Below are positions 16,089 through 24,033 of a stretch of 64,000 bases of DNA, piece by piece. The translations under genes and the position numbers were made by a program. Below the pieces are notes generated by a model. That model searched no databases and was not told where the DNA came from. It saw only the letters and a list, made by a program, of their open reading frames with translations. The stretch covers positions 1 to 64,000 of the forward strand of contig JAEEXG010000001.1 in assembly GCA_016291405.1 (NCBI GenBank), in the 5' to 3' direction. This stretch comes from Lachnospiraceae bacterium. Its GTDB lineage: Bacteria; Bacillota; Clostridia; Lachnospirales; Lachnospiraceae. Positions within the stretch are counted from its first letter, which is position 1; the number at the start of each line of letters is the position of its first letter.

Positions 16089-16700
16089 ATGAAAATAGGA
16101 TTATTCGGGGGAACTTTTAATCCGATTCATAACGGACATTTATGGATTGCAAATAAAGCTATGGAAACATATAAGCTTAATAAGGTTATATTTATTCCAA
16201 GCGGAATTTCATACATGAAAACGGGCGTTTTGGACGTTAACCATAGGGTTAATATGGTTAATTTAGCTATTTCCGATTATCCTAATTTTTATTTATCTAC
16301 ATTTGAGAGTTCAAAAGAAAAAAACAGTTATTCATATGAAACAATATCCGAATATAAAGATAAAAACCCCAATGATGAAATATTTTTTATAATCGGATAT
16401 GACAGTTTGGAAAATATGATAAAATGGAAAAATCCCGATATCATATTTGAAAAATCAACTGTTTTGGTGGCATTAAGAGGAGATGCCGATGAAGATAAAG
16501 CAAAAATCCTCATTGCTTCATATGTTGAAAAGTTTGATGCTAAAATTTTGTTGATTAAATGCGATAAAATCGATGTTTCATCCACTCAGATAAGGCAAAA
16601 TATAAAAGACGGAATAGATGCGGGAAGTTTTCTTCCTGCAAAAGTATATGATTATATTTTAAGAAACGCACTTTATAAGGAGATGGAAAATGAGAGATAA
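16089..16700 (+). CDS. nadD: Nicotinate-nucleotide adenylyltransferase
   Basis: Makes deamido-NAD from nicotinate mononucleotide and ATP, a required step in NAD synthesis. The 203 residues carry the nucleotidyltransferase motif GGTFNPIHNGH at 7-17 and the second ATP-binding motif SSTQIRQ near the C-terminus. FIIGYDSLENMIKWK is the family's substrate region. GTGAGGC precedes ATG 16089. The end overlaps yqeK by 11 bases, so the two are translationally coupled. Confidence 0.96.
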   Translation: MKIGLFGGTFNPIHNGHLWIANKAMETYKLNKVIFIPSGISYMKTGVLDVNHRVNMVNLAISDYPNFYLSTFESSKEKNSYSYETISEYKDKNPNDEIFFIIGYDSLENMIKWKNPDIIFEKSTVLVALRGDADEDKAKILIASYVEKFDAKILLIKCDKIDVSSTQIRQNIKDGIDAGSFLPAKVYDYILRNALYKEMENER

Positions 16701-17268
16701 TGATTTAGACAGCATTAAAAAGAAACTTTCCAAAAAGCTAAAAAAAGACAGATATAATCATGTTGTTGCCGTTTCATACATTGCAGCGGCTTTAGCCATG
16801 AGATATGGCTATAACATAAAGAAAGCGGAAGCGGCAGGGCTTGTCCACGATTGCGCGAAGGCATATAAAACAAAAAAGTTTATTCCAATGGCAGAAAAAT
16901 ATGGAATAGAGTATAACGAGATTGAAAGAAGAAACCCTCAGTTACTTCACGCAAAACTCGGAGCATATTTTGCAACCAAAGATTTTGAGATAACAGATCC
17001 CGAAATTCTTGATTCAATAATATATCATACTACCGGTCGACCCAATATGACTTTGCTTGACAAAATTGTTTTTGTGGCCGATTATATCGAGCCCGGCAGA
17101 TATAAGCAAAAAAGATTACAGGAAATAAGAGAGATGGCATTTAATGATCTGGATGAATCTATCAGAATGATTTTATCCGATACATTAGAACATCTTCAAT
17201 CAAAAAAATATGCTATAAATCCGATTACGGAAGAAACATATAATTTCTATGTAGGAGAGAAACATTAA
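16690..17268 (+). CDS. yqeK: YqeK family HD-domain hydrolase, symmetrical Ap4A hydrolase type
   Basis: HD-superfamily metal enzyme; characterised YqeK proteins cleave diadenosine tetraphosphate symmetrically to ADP. In the 192 residues the HD pair is in LVHDCAKAYK, with an upstream metal histidine in RYNHVVAVSYIA and later ligands in LLHAKLGAYFA and YHTTGRPNMTLLDKIVFVADYIEPGR. It lies between nadD and rsfS, its conserved position, and abuts rsfS directly. The substrate assignment is from family knowledge only. Confidence 0.93.
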   Translation: MRDNDLDSIKKKLSKKLKKDRYNHVVAVSYIAAALAMRYGYNIKKAEAAGLVHDCAKAYKTKKFIPMAEKYGIEYNEIERRNPQLLHAKLGAYFATKDFEITDPEILDSIIYHTTGRPNMTLLDKIVFVADYIEPGRYKQKRLQEIREMAFNDLDESIRMILSDTLEHLQSKKYAINPITEETYNFYVGEKH

Positions 17269-17612
17269 TGGCAGAAATTAAAGATTATGTTTATAAAGCA
17301 GTTGACGCCATCTTGGAAAAGAAAGGTTATGATGTAAAGGTATTAAACATTGAAGGATTATCATCTATTGCCGATTATTTTATAATTGCAACAGGCTCAA
17401 ATCAGAACCAGCTTCATGCCATTTGCGATGAAATAGGAGAGACTCTTTCTAAGGAAGGCTTACATCCTAAGCAAACAGAAGGTTATCAGCTTGCAAATTG
17501 GATTTTGGTTGATTACGGCGATTTCATTATTCATTTATTTCAACCCGAATCCAGAGATTATTATAACCTTGAACGAATTTGGAAAGATGCAAAAACTGAA
17601 TCAGTTGAATAA
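17268..17612 (+). CDS. rsfS: Ribosomal silencing factor RsfS
   Basis: Binds ribosomal protein L14 and blocks joining of subunits when nutrients are scarce. The 114 residues match the family: DVKVLNIEGLSSIADYFIIATG, HAICDEIGETL and the end motif NWILVDYGDFIIHLFQPESRDYYNLERIW. Its ATG shares the last base of the yqeK stop codon. It is the last gene of the obgE operon and is followed by a strong terminator. Confidence 0.96.
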   Translation: MAEIKDYVYKAVDAILEKKGYDVKVLNIEGLSSIADYFIIATGSNQNQLHAICDEIGETLSKEGLHPKQTEGYQLANWILVDYGDFIIHLFQPESRDYYNLERIWKDAKTESVE

Positions 17613-17616
17613 AAAT

Positions 17617-17647
17617 AAGGCAGCCATGAAGGCTGCCTTTTCTTTTT
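17617..17647. terminator. Bidirectional terminator between rsfS and lexA
   Basis: Stem AAGGCAGCC / GGCTGCCTT with loop ATGAA. T-rich tracts occur on both sides, so it can stop both the rightward rsfS and the leftward lexA transcript. Confidence 0.88.
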
Positions 17648-17649
17648 AA

Positions 17650-18264
17650 TTACTTATAAAATCTATACACACCAAAGACTTTACCAAGAATAGCACAATC
17701 ATTAACAATGATGGGATCCATGGTATCGTTTTCGGGCTGAAGACGAATATGACCGTTTTCTTTATAAAAAGTCTTTACTGTAGCGGAATCATCTATCAAA
17801 GCTACAACAACATCGCCGTTTGAAGCGGTTTCAGTGGATTCAACCAAAACACAGTCACCGTTCATGATTCCAATATTGATCATTGAATCTCCCTTAACTT
17901 TTAAAATAAAAGCCTGATTTCTGGGAACACGTTCCATGGGAATAGGGAAGTAGTATTCAATGTTTTGTTCTGCCAAAATGGGCTGACCTGCAGCAACTGT
18001 TCCAACAACAGGAATACTTGCGGTTTCCGTTCTAACCATCTGAAATGAATCATCACATATTTCAATGGCACGGGGCTTTGTAGGGTCTTTCTTAATATAT
18101 CCTTTCTTCTCAAGTGCTTCCAAATGAGCAAAAACAGAAGATGTAGATTTTAAATTAACGCCTTCGCAAATTTCGCGAACTGACGGCGGATATCCTCTTT
18201 CCAAAATAACCTGTTTTAAAAATTCAAGAACTTCCTGTTGCTTTCCTGTAATTCCATTAGCCAT
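17650..18264 (-). CDS. lexA: LexA, SOS repressor
   Basis: Represses the SOS regulon and cuts itself when RecA is activated by DNA damage. From ATG 18264 it has 204 residues: an N-terminal winged HTH (about 1-66) and a C-terminal peptidase with the self-cleavage pair A92-G93 (TVAAGQP), catalytic S127 (KGDSMIN) and K164 (ATVKTF). The ORF track starts at 18318, but AGGAGG at the right distance selects MANGITGKQQ. Its promoter (TTGCAT, 17 bases, TATGAT) contains a LexA-like box, implying autoregulation. It diverges from the YneA-like gene. Confidence 0.96.
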   Translation of the reverse strand: MANGITGKQQEVLEFLKQVILERGYPPSVREICEGVNLKSTSSVFAHLEALEKKGYIKKDPTKPRAIEICDDSFQMVRTETASIPVVGTVAAGQPILAEQNIEYYFPIPMERVPRNQAFILKVKGDSMINIGIMNGDCVLVESTETASNGDVVVALIDDSATVKTFYKENGHIRLQPENDTMDPIIVNDCAILGKVFGVYRFYK

Positions 18265-18289
18265 AGGTATTCCTCCTTTATTTACATAA

Positions 18290-18318
18290 ATCATAACATA
18301 TGTTCGGCAAATATGCAA
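18290..18318 (-). promoter_or_regulatory. lexA promoter
   Basis: On the minus strand TTGCAT (18318-18313), 17 bases, TATGAT (18295-18290), 25 bases ahead of the lexA ATG. A LexA-like box covers the spacer and the start of the -10. Confidence 0.75.
18293..18306 (-). promoter_or_regulatory. LexA box 1 (lexA operator)
   Basis: Minus strand CGAAC-ATAT-GTTAT, against the Gram-positive consensus CGAAC-N4-GTTCG. The first half is perfect and the second has two mismatches. It overlaps the lexA -10 element, consistent with self-repression. Confidence 0.7.
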
Positions 18319-18329
18319 ACATATATTCA
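18316..18329. promoter_or_regulatory. Weak LexA-like site 2
   Basis: CAAAC-ATAT-ATTCA differs from the CGAAC-N4-GTTCG consensus at one base in the first half and two in the second. It overlaps the lexA -35 element. It could be an auxiliary site or chance in AT-rich DNA. Confidence 0.4.
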
Positions 18330-18351
18330 GAAAATTTGTTCGAGAAAAGTG

Positions 18352-18380
18352 TTGACAAGCGAATAAATGTTCTGTATTAT
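18352..18380 (+). promoter_or_regulatory. Promoter of the YneA-like gene
   Basis: Consensus TTGACA (18352-18357), 17 bases, TATTAT (18375-18380), about 53 bases before the ATG at 18433. A LexA box fills the spacer. Confidence 0.82.
18360..18373 (+). promoter_or_regulatory. LexA box 3 (operator of the YneA-like gene)
   Basis: CGAAT-AAAT-GTTCT, one mismatch in each half against CGAAC-N4-GTTCG. It sits between the -35 and -10 of the rightward promoter, the place where repressor binding would exclude polymerase. Confidence 0.7.
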
Positions 18381-18405
18381 ATAGGCATAAGGCAAACGGA
18401 TGTTC

Positions 18406-18419
18406 TGAACATCTTTTCG
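18406..18419 (+). promoter_or_regulatory. LexA-like site 4 downstream of the YneA-like promoter
   Basis: TGAAC-ATCT-TTTCG, one mismatch in each half. It lies in the untranslated leader just before the start codon, partly overlapping an inverted repeat GATGTTC / GAACATC. Confidence 0.5.
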
Positions 18420-18432
18420 ATAAGAGGTAAAT

Positions 18433-18810
18433 ATGAATACAATAGCTAACAGTCGAATCAGTTACAGTGAACAGAGAATCATTAATAACAGAACAAGAAG
18501 AGAACGAGAATTAAAGAGAAGAATCTTGATTTTCTCAATTTCATTAATTCTTTTTGTAATTGCAGCCGTTCTTACATTTTCCATTAAGAGTGTGGCTTCA
18601 GACGGTTCCGAAGCTCCTTTATATAAGCATTATGTAAGCGTTCAGATTTCAGCCGGCGATTCCGTTTATGATTTGGCAAAAGAATATTATACAGAAGGTT
18701 ATGATTCATATGACAGCCTTATTGATGAAATCATTTTTATAAATAATCTTTCAGATGAGTCGGTATTAAAAACAGGTAACTATTTGGTTATTCCGACTTA
18801 CAAGAATTAG
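18433..18810 (+). CDS. YneA-like SOS cell division suppressor (membrane anchor plus LysM)
   Basis: 125 residues: a basic cytoplasmic N-terminus, one membrane helix at about 31-51 and an extracellular LysM-like peptidoglycan-binding domain at about 66-122 (YVSVQISAGDSVYDLAKEYY then GNYLVIPTY). This layout and the divergent position beside lexA match YneA of Bacillus, which is made during the SOS response and delays septation until damage is repaired. The gene has a consensus promoter with an embedded LexA box. Function is by analogy; sequence identity to YneA outside LysM is probably low. Confidence 0.82.
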   Translation: MNTIANSRISYSEQRIINNRTRRERELKRRILIFSISLILFVIAAVLTFSIKSVASDGSEAPLYKHYVSVQISAGDSVYDLAKEYYTEGYDSYDSLIDEIIFINNLSDESVLKTGNYLVIPTYKN

Positions 18811-18827
18811 TTTTTATACGTTTCCAC

Positions 18828-18859
18828 ATTATATTAATTAACACATAGATTAATATAAT
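18828..18859. repeat. AT-only inverted repeat
   Basis: ATTATATTAAT (18828-18838) and ATTAATATAAT (18849-18859) form a perfect 11-bp inverted repeat with a 10-base spacer. It lies between the YneA-like gene and the shared terminator, where two genes converge. It may be only a 3' untranslated hairpin. Confidence 0.6.
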
Positions 18860-18883
18860 TAACCTCATCACAATTATCACCCC

Positions 18884-18914
18884 AAAAAACAGCCCGCATA
18901 TCGGGCTGTTTTTT
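18884..18914. terminator. Bidirectional terminator between the YneA-like gene and the histidine kinase
   Basis: Stem AAAACAGCCCG / CGGGCTGTTTT with loop CATAT, with an A tract before and a T tract after, so it can serve both converging genes. Confidence 0.9.
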
Positions 18915-18916
18915 AA

Positions 18917-21721
18917 TTACTTTATTATGTTTTGCATTATCTTATACAATTCTTTTACATCAATAGGTTTTGCAATGAAGGCATTCATGCCGGCTTCAAC
19001 ACATTCCATTCTGTCTTCGCTCATTGCATTGGCTGTCATTGCTATTATAGGAACTTGCTTTGCGTCTTCCCTATCTAATGCTCTTATAACCTTGGAAGCA
19101 TTTAAACCATCCATATTGGGCATTCTAATGTCCATAAAGATAGCAGAGTAGTGATTAATTGGACTCTCAGTAAATGCCCTTACACCAAGCTCTCCATCAT
19201 CTGCAACAGTAACAGAAGCACCAAGCTTTGTAAGTATTTCAATACCGATTTCCTGGTTAATAATATTGTCTTCACAAAGGAGGAAATTCTTTCCTTCATA
19301 ATTCATTGTTTCATTAGAGGAATTGGATTCTTGTTCGGAAGAAATAGGTTCAATTGATTCTTCACTTTCCTTTGTTTTTTCTTCTTCATCAAAATACTTA
19401 AAGGTTAATTGAACTGTAAATGTAGATCCCACACCGATTTCTGATTCAACAGATATTTCTCCACCCATTAGTTCAATTAAACTATGAGTTATAGCAAGGC
19501 CAAGACCTGTTCCTTCATTGTGGTTAAAGTTCATTCTGTTTTCCTGAGAGAAGGTTTCAAATAAATGCTCCTGGAATTCTTCACTCATTCCGATTCCGTC
19601 ATCTTTTACAATAAAGGTTCCTATACAGAGCTCATCACTGACACGTTCACAGTGAATTTTAAGTAAAATATGTCCGCCTTCATTTGTGTACTTACAGGAA
19701 TTAGAAAGTAAGTTAAATATAATCTGGTTAAAGCGAAGTTTATCTATTATGATGCAGTTTACAATGTCTTCAGGCTCTATTGTAAAGGTTAGATTCTTCT
19801 TCTGACAAAGCGGTAAGATAACAGAATTTAAATAATCTTTAAACTCGTCAAAGGTATATTTATCAGGCTTTAATTCCACTTTACCGGATTCAATTTTTGA
19901 CATATCAAGCAAATCATTTATTAAGCCAAGCAAGAAACTTGAAGACATTTCAGCCTTTTCAAGGTATTCTTTTACCTTTTCATTTACCTCTTCCTTTAAG
20001 GCAAGTTGAGTCATACCCATGATACCGTTTAATGGAGTACGTATATCGTGGCTTACCAAGGATAAAAAGTCAGATTTTGCTCTGTTTGCTTTTTCTGCCT
20101 CAAATAGGGCTTCCGATAATTTTTCTTTTTGCTTTAATTCCTCATTGTAAAGCTTTGTTGTATCTCTACAGGATATAGAAATAATGTCCCTTCGGCTGTT
20201 TAAGAAAGAAAAGCGAAGAATTCGGTGATGATTCTTTTCAGGATCATCACTTGAATTAAACTGAATAGTATATTCACCGTAAGTGTTTATTTTTTCAACC
20301 AGGTTTTCAATCTTAAATTCGGCATACAGTTTGTTTAGTTCACTTTCGCTTTGAATAAGATCAGCAAATAGAGCACGGAAATGCTCCATGAAATTAGGTG
20401 ATTCATCACTTAAGTCATGGTTGAATCTGTCAATAATAACGTATGAATCAGTTTTTAAATAGGCTAATGCTATAAAATCATATTCTCTTTGAACCGTACC
20501 GTTTATTAAAGAATCAATGGTTTTTTGATGTTGAATACTTACTATGTGTAATATAGCCTCTATATCGCTCGAGAAGGGGTTCTTAACGATATCAACGGTT
20601 GTTCTTACCCATTCATCTTTAGAGCTCTTACCGGGCAAATGATGCTCGTATTTAAGCTGGAATATTCCTGCGTTATATGCTGAAATCATTCCATCCCTTG
20701 AAAATGTATTGATAAAATGAATACCTTCATTTTTATCGGAAATTAGATTTACTATTTCTGAAATTAAATCGTCCAAAGAATCCAGTTTAGCCAATGAAGC
20801 CAGAGAAGATGTGGTAGTGGTGCTTTCATTACATAGATTCTTGGTAACGTTTAACTGAAATGTCGCCAAGGAATCGGGATTCATCCTTAAGAATCCGTTA
20901 GTACGCTGTTTAAAGTTAATTTCCGCATTCTTTTGTTCGGAAAGATCTATTCCCATTGCATGAGCGACAATAGGATTATTGTCTTTATCAAATTCAGTTG
21001 TATAAGAAACTCTTAAATACATTGGCTGCTTAGCTTCAGAATAAAAATGCCAGCATTCATAAGATACGCCGGGATAACCTTTACGTATCTTTTCTATATT
21101 GCTTAAAAACATGGCATAATCGCTTAAAGAAACTACGCCTTCATCAATCATTCTGTCAGGGAATTTCTTTGCAATAAGACTTTCATCATTAAAAGGGCAT
21201 AAGTTGTTACAATTAATTAACCTGCCGTTTATAATGTCATAATCCCAGGTCAAAACCTTTGCAAATTCAATGGCCTGCTTGTATCTTTTATCATAAGCTT
21301 CGTTCAATGTCTCAGTGTTCTTTTTGTCTACTTTACCTGATTCACCGGAAAGAACGCAAAGGAAGATATAAGAATCTTCATCTGATCCAATATAGGAAAA
21401 TGTTCCGTCAAAGAACACAAGACTTCCGTCAAAATGCCGCACCTGAACACTGACAGGGTATGGCGTATCATCCTCTATACACCTGTCTAAACCTTTAATA
21501 ATATATTGTGCATCGTAGTCTGAAACAAAAGAGAGAGCATCCTTTTTAATGTGCTCTATAAAAGAAGACTCATTATAACCATAAAGAGCCGGCACAGAAT
21601 CGCTGAAATAAACAATATTAAGATGATGGTCTTTGTATGAAAAGACGATAATCGGCTTACTGTAAAGCTTAGCCAATTCAATTGTTTTATCAAGCGTAAT
21701 TTGCAAAGTTTCTTCCCCCAA
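18917..21721 (-). CDS. Hybrid sensor histidine kinase with PAS-like sensor region and receiver domain
   Basis: 934 residues with no clear membrane helix, so probably a cytosolic sensor. About 1-530 is PAS-like sensory region (for example YFSDSVPALYGYNESSF near the start). Then come HisKA with phospho-acceptor H558 (LVSHDIRTPLNG), HATPase_c (N box NLLSNSCKYTNEGG, G boxes DDGIGMSEE and GTGLGLAI) and a C-terminal receiver with D864 (IFMDIRMPNMDG) and the AKP lysine motif. No output gene is adjacent, so the target is unknown. The reading frame begins at TTG; GGGGGAAG inside it would instead favour the TTG at 21706. It follows ttcA by 23 bases. Confidence 0.9.
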   Translation of the reverse strand: MGEETLQITLDKTIELAKLYSKPIIVFSYKDHHLNIVYFSDSVPALYGYNESSFIEHIKKDALSFVSDYDAQYIIKGLDRCIEDDTPYPVSVQVRHFDGSLVFFDGTFSYIGSDEDSYIFLCVLSGESGKVDKKNTETLNEAYDKRYKQAIEFAKVLTWDYDIINGRLINCNNLCPFNDESLIAKKFPDRMIDEGVVSLSDYAMFLSNIEKIRKGYPGVSYECWHFYSEAKQPMYLRVSYTTEFDKDNNPIVAHAMGIDLSEQKNAEINFKQRTNGFLRMNPDSLATFQLNVTKNLCNESTTTTSSLASLAKLDSLDDLISEIVNLISDKNEGIHFINTFSRDGMISAYNAGIFQLKYEHHLPGKSSKDEWVRTTVDIVKNPFSSDIEAILHIVSIQHQKTIDSLINGTVQREYDFIALAYLKTDSYVIIDRFNHDLSDESPNFMEHFRALFADLIQSESELNKLYAEFKIENLVEKINTYGEYTIQFNSSDDPEKNHHRILRFSFLNSRRDIISISCRDTTKLYNEELKQKEKLSEALFEAEKANRAKSDFLSLVSHDIRTPLNGIMGMTQLALKEEVNEKVKEYLEKAEMSSSFLLGLINDLLDMSKIESGKVELKPDKYTFDEFKDYLNSVILPLCQKKNLTFTIEPEDIVNCIIIDKLRFNQIIFNLLSNSCKYTNEGGHILLKIHCERVSDELCIGTFIVKDDGIGMSEEFQEHLFETFSQENRMNFNHNEGTGLGLAITHSLIELMGGEISVESEIGVGSTFTVQLTFKYFDEEEKTKESEESIEPISSEQESNSSNETMNYEGKNFLLCEDNIINQEIGIEILTKLGASVTVADDGELGVRAFTESPINHYSAIFMDIRMPNMDGLNASKVIRALDREDAKQVPIIAMTANAMSEDRMECVEAGMNAFIAKPIDVKELYKIMQNIIK

Positions 21722-21744
21722 AAAACTTAAAAATCACCCGATAC

Positions 21745-22461
21745 CTACAATGTCCATCCATTAATGTTACTGTCTTTAATGGCAGTAAACATTCTTTCTT
21801 TTACTCCCGGATTATCTCTGTTAATCTGTTTAACAAGATTCTTAACGTATTCACGCTTTGTGGTCTTATCAACAGGACAGGGACTTTTTACAACGGGAAT
21901 ATCATAATTATTAACAAAACCGATAACATCGGCTTCATTCATATAAATCAGGGGCCTTATCACATAAAGATCTGTTTTGTCTAAATATGTGACAGGAGAG
22001 AAGGTGTGAAATCTGCCTTCGTAAATAAGTGACATCATCATTGTATCGATTACATCATCTTTATGATGTGCATATGCCACTTTGTTAATGTTTCTTTCTT
22101 TTAAAGCGCTATTCAGAGCACCTTTTCTCATTTTGGCGCATAAAGAGCAAGGATTTGATTCCTTTCTTTCTTCAAAAACAATTTGAGCTATATCAGTTTT
22201 AACTATGATGTATTCAACATCTAATTCTTTACAAAAGACTTTGATTTTATCTAAGTTTAAATTATTAAAACCAAGATCCACAGTAACGGCAAACAAATCA
22301 AACTTCTTTGGATAAAATTTCTTTAAATGGGAGAGTGCTTTTAATAAAGTAAGAGAGTCCTTTCCGCCTGAAATTCCGACTGCAATTTTATCTCCGTCAT
22401 TAATCATTTCATAATCGTCTACGGCTTTTCTTACTAAACTTAAAACTCTTTGTAACTCCAT
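21745..22461 (-). CDS. ttcA: tRNA 2-thiocytidine biosynthesis protein TtcA-type ATPase
   Basis: Adenylates and thiolates C32 of certain tRNAs using an iron-sulfur centre. The 238 residues contain the PP-loop VGISGGKDSLTLL, the CxxC in NPCSLCAKMRKG, the typical AYAHHKDDVIDTMMMSLIYEGR, and a later cysteine in KSPCPVD. TTTGAGG precedes the ATG. TtcA-type rather than TilS is chosen because of the CxxC pair and length. It is upstream of, and probably co-transcribed with, the hybrid kinase. Confidence 0.88.
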   Translation of the reverse strand: MELQRVLSLVRKAVDDYEMINDGDKIAVGISGGKDSLTLLKALSHLKKFYPKKFDLFAVTVDLGFNNLNLDKIKVFCKELDVEYIIVKTDIAQIVFEERKESNPCSLCAKMRKGALNSALKERNINKVAYAHHKDDVIDTMMMSLIYEGRFHTFSPVTYLDKTDLYVIRPLIYMNEADVIGFVNNYDIPVVKSPCPVDKTTKREYVKNLVKQINRDNPGVKERMFTAIKDSNINGWTL

Positions 22462-22532
22462 AAATTCCTCAAAAATATTAATAAAAAATCTATATCAAGT
22501 ATAACACATATTAACAAAAAAATAATAATACA

Positions 22533-22541
22533 TGGTATACT
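22533..22541 (+). promoter_or_regulatory. Extended -10 promoter for the AI-2E-family gene
   Basis: TGGTATACT is a TGn-extended -10, 59 bases before the ATG at 22601. TTAACA at 22511-22516 could be a -35 but with a long 19-base spacer. Confidence 0.45.
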
Positions 22542-22600
22542 GATATATATGTGAGGATGTTTTTCCACACAAAATATTATCATACGGGGATTAATAAACA

Positions 22601-24031
22601 ATGAAACTAACTTCTGACAATAAGTATGTGAAAATAGGTCTTACAATATTCTTTACAGCTATTGCAATTATGCTAGCTTATTTCCTTTTCTTTAGACTGG
22701 ACTCCATTTTAAAGGGAATAAAAAACGTCAATCGTGTGCTTGCACCTATTTATTACGGTTTAATAATGGCATATTTAATGACCCCGTTACTTAATGTCAT
22801 TGAAAAGAAGTGGATTCTTCCCTGGTTTAATTCAAAGAATATTCTTGGTAAAGATAAAAAAAGAAGTAAACACATCCGTATGATTTGCGTTACTTTAACG
22901 CTTTTAATAGTTTTATTCTTAATTTACACCTTTTTTGCAACAGTTATTCCCCAATTATATTTAAGTTTACAAAGCCTGATTTCTCAGTTTTCAACATATA
23001 CAGAAAACATCAGCACCTGGCTTAACGATTTGTCAAAAAAGAACCCTGAAATAGCGGCATTTTTGATGAAATCCCTTGATAACTACACAACAGAAGCCGA
23101 TGACTTTTTAAGAGATATAGTGCTTCCAAGCCTTCAAAAGTTTTTACTTCCAAACATAAACAGTTTGCTTAATTCGGTTTCTGCAAGCTTAATGAAGATT
23201 CTACATTTTGTTTGGAACTTTATTATCGGACTTATTATTTCAATTTATGTATTATCGGGTAAAGAAAAGTTTGCAGCCGGAAGCATAAGACTCTGTTATG
23301 CGACACTTAGCAGAAAAAGCGCAAACAAGTTTATTGATGCCATCAGATTTACTCACAGAACATTTATTGGATTCTTAACCGGTAAAGTAATTGATTCTTT
23401 AATCATCGGTATAATTTGTTATGTATGCTGTTTGATTATGAAAATGCCTTATGCAGTGCTTATAAGCGTTGTTGTAGGCGTTACAAACATCGTGCCAATA
23501 TTTGGTCCATATATCGGAGCAATCCCTAGTATTTTGATTATTTTACTCGTAGATCCCATGAAAGCCCTTTATTTTGCAATTTTCATTATCATATTGCAGC
23601 AATTTGACGGAAACTACTTAGGACCAAAGATTTTATCTCAATCTACAGGCCTTACAAGCTTCTGGATTATCTTTTCAATCACGCTTTTTGGCGGATTTTT
23701 CCAGATTGTAGGTATGATTGTGGGTGTTCCCATTACAGCCGTTGTTGCATCGGGAATTCAAAAGATTACAGATAACAGACTTAAAAAGAAGAATCTTCCT
23801 ACCGAAGTTGAAGCCTACGAAAAGGTTGGATATATTTCTGAAGACGGTGAAATTACTCAATACGAATACAAAAAGCCCGAAAACAAAAAGAACCTATCGG
23901 ATAATTCAGCATACAAACTGTTTTCGGCAATAGGTTCGTTTTTAAAGAAACTTGTAATATTAATAATTGAATTTATCAAAGCATTATGTTCTAAGATTGC
24001 TATATTTATAAAGAAAAAGTTCCACAAATAA
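22601..24031 (+). CDS. AI-2E family transporter (PerM/YdbI-like permease)
   Basis: 476-residue integral membrane protein with about eight helices. Signature phrases are NRVLAPIYYGLIMAYLMTPLLN near the start and, in the second half, GVTNIVPIFGPYIGAIPSILIILLVDP and QQFDGNYLGPKILSQSTGLTSFWIIFSI, typical of the AI-2E transporter superfamily. Members export diverse solutes or ions, and the substrate here cannot be predicted. A charged tail of about 90 residues follows the core. It is the only rightward gene between 18.9 and 50 kb, and its stop lies 2 bases from the stop of the converging recombinase. Confidence 0.9.
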   Translation: MKLTSDNKYVKIGLTIFFTAIAIMLAYFLFFRLDSILKGIKNVNRVLAPIYYGLIMAYLMTPLLNVIEKKWILPWFNSKNILGKDKKRSKHIRMICVTLTLLIVLFLIYTFFATVIPQLYLSLQSLISQFSTYTENISTWLNDLSKKNPEIAAFLMKSLDNYTTEADDFLRDIVLPSLQKFLLPNINSLLNSVSASLMKILHFVWNFIIGLIISIYVLSGKEKFAAGSIRLCYATLSRKSANKFIDAIRFTHRTFIGFLTGKVIDSLIIGIICYVCCLIMKMPYAVLISVVVGVTNIVPIFGPYIGAIPSILIILLVDPMKALYFAIFIIILQQFDGNYLGPKILSQSTGLTSFWIIFSITLFGGFFQIVGMIVGVPITAVVASGIQKITDNRLKKKNLPTEVEAYEKVGYISEDGEITQYEYKKPENKKNLSDNSAYKLFSAIGSFLKKLVILIIEFIKALCSKIAIFIKKKFHK

Positions 24032-24033
24032 AA

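Noticed and set aside
18828-18859. AT-rich inverted repeat as a dif site
   Set aside because: The arms are perfectly palindromic with a 10-base spacer, unlike the 11-6-11 asymmetric dif layout, and the sequence does not resemble the Bacillus dif arms.
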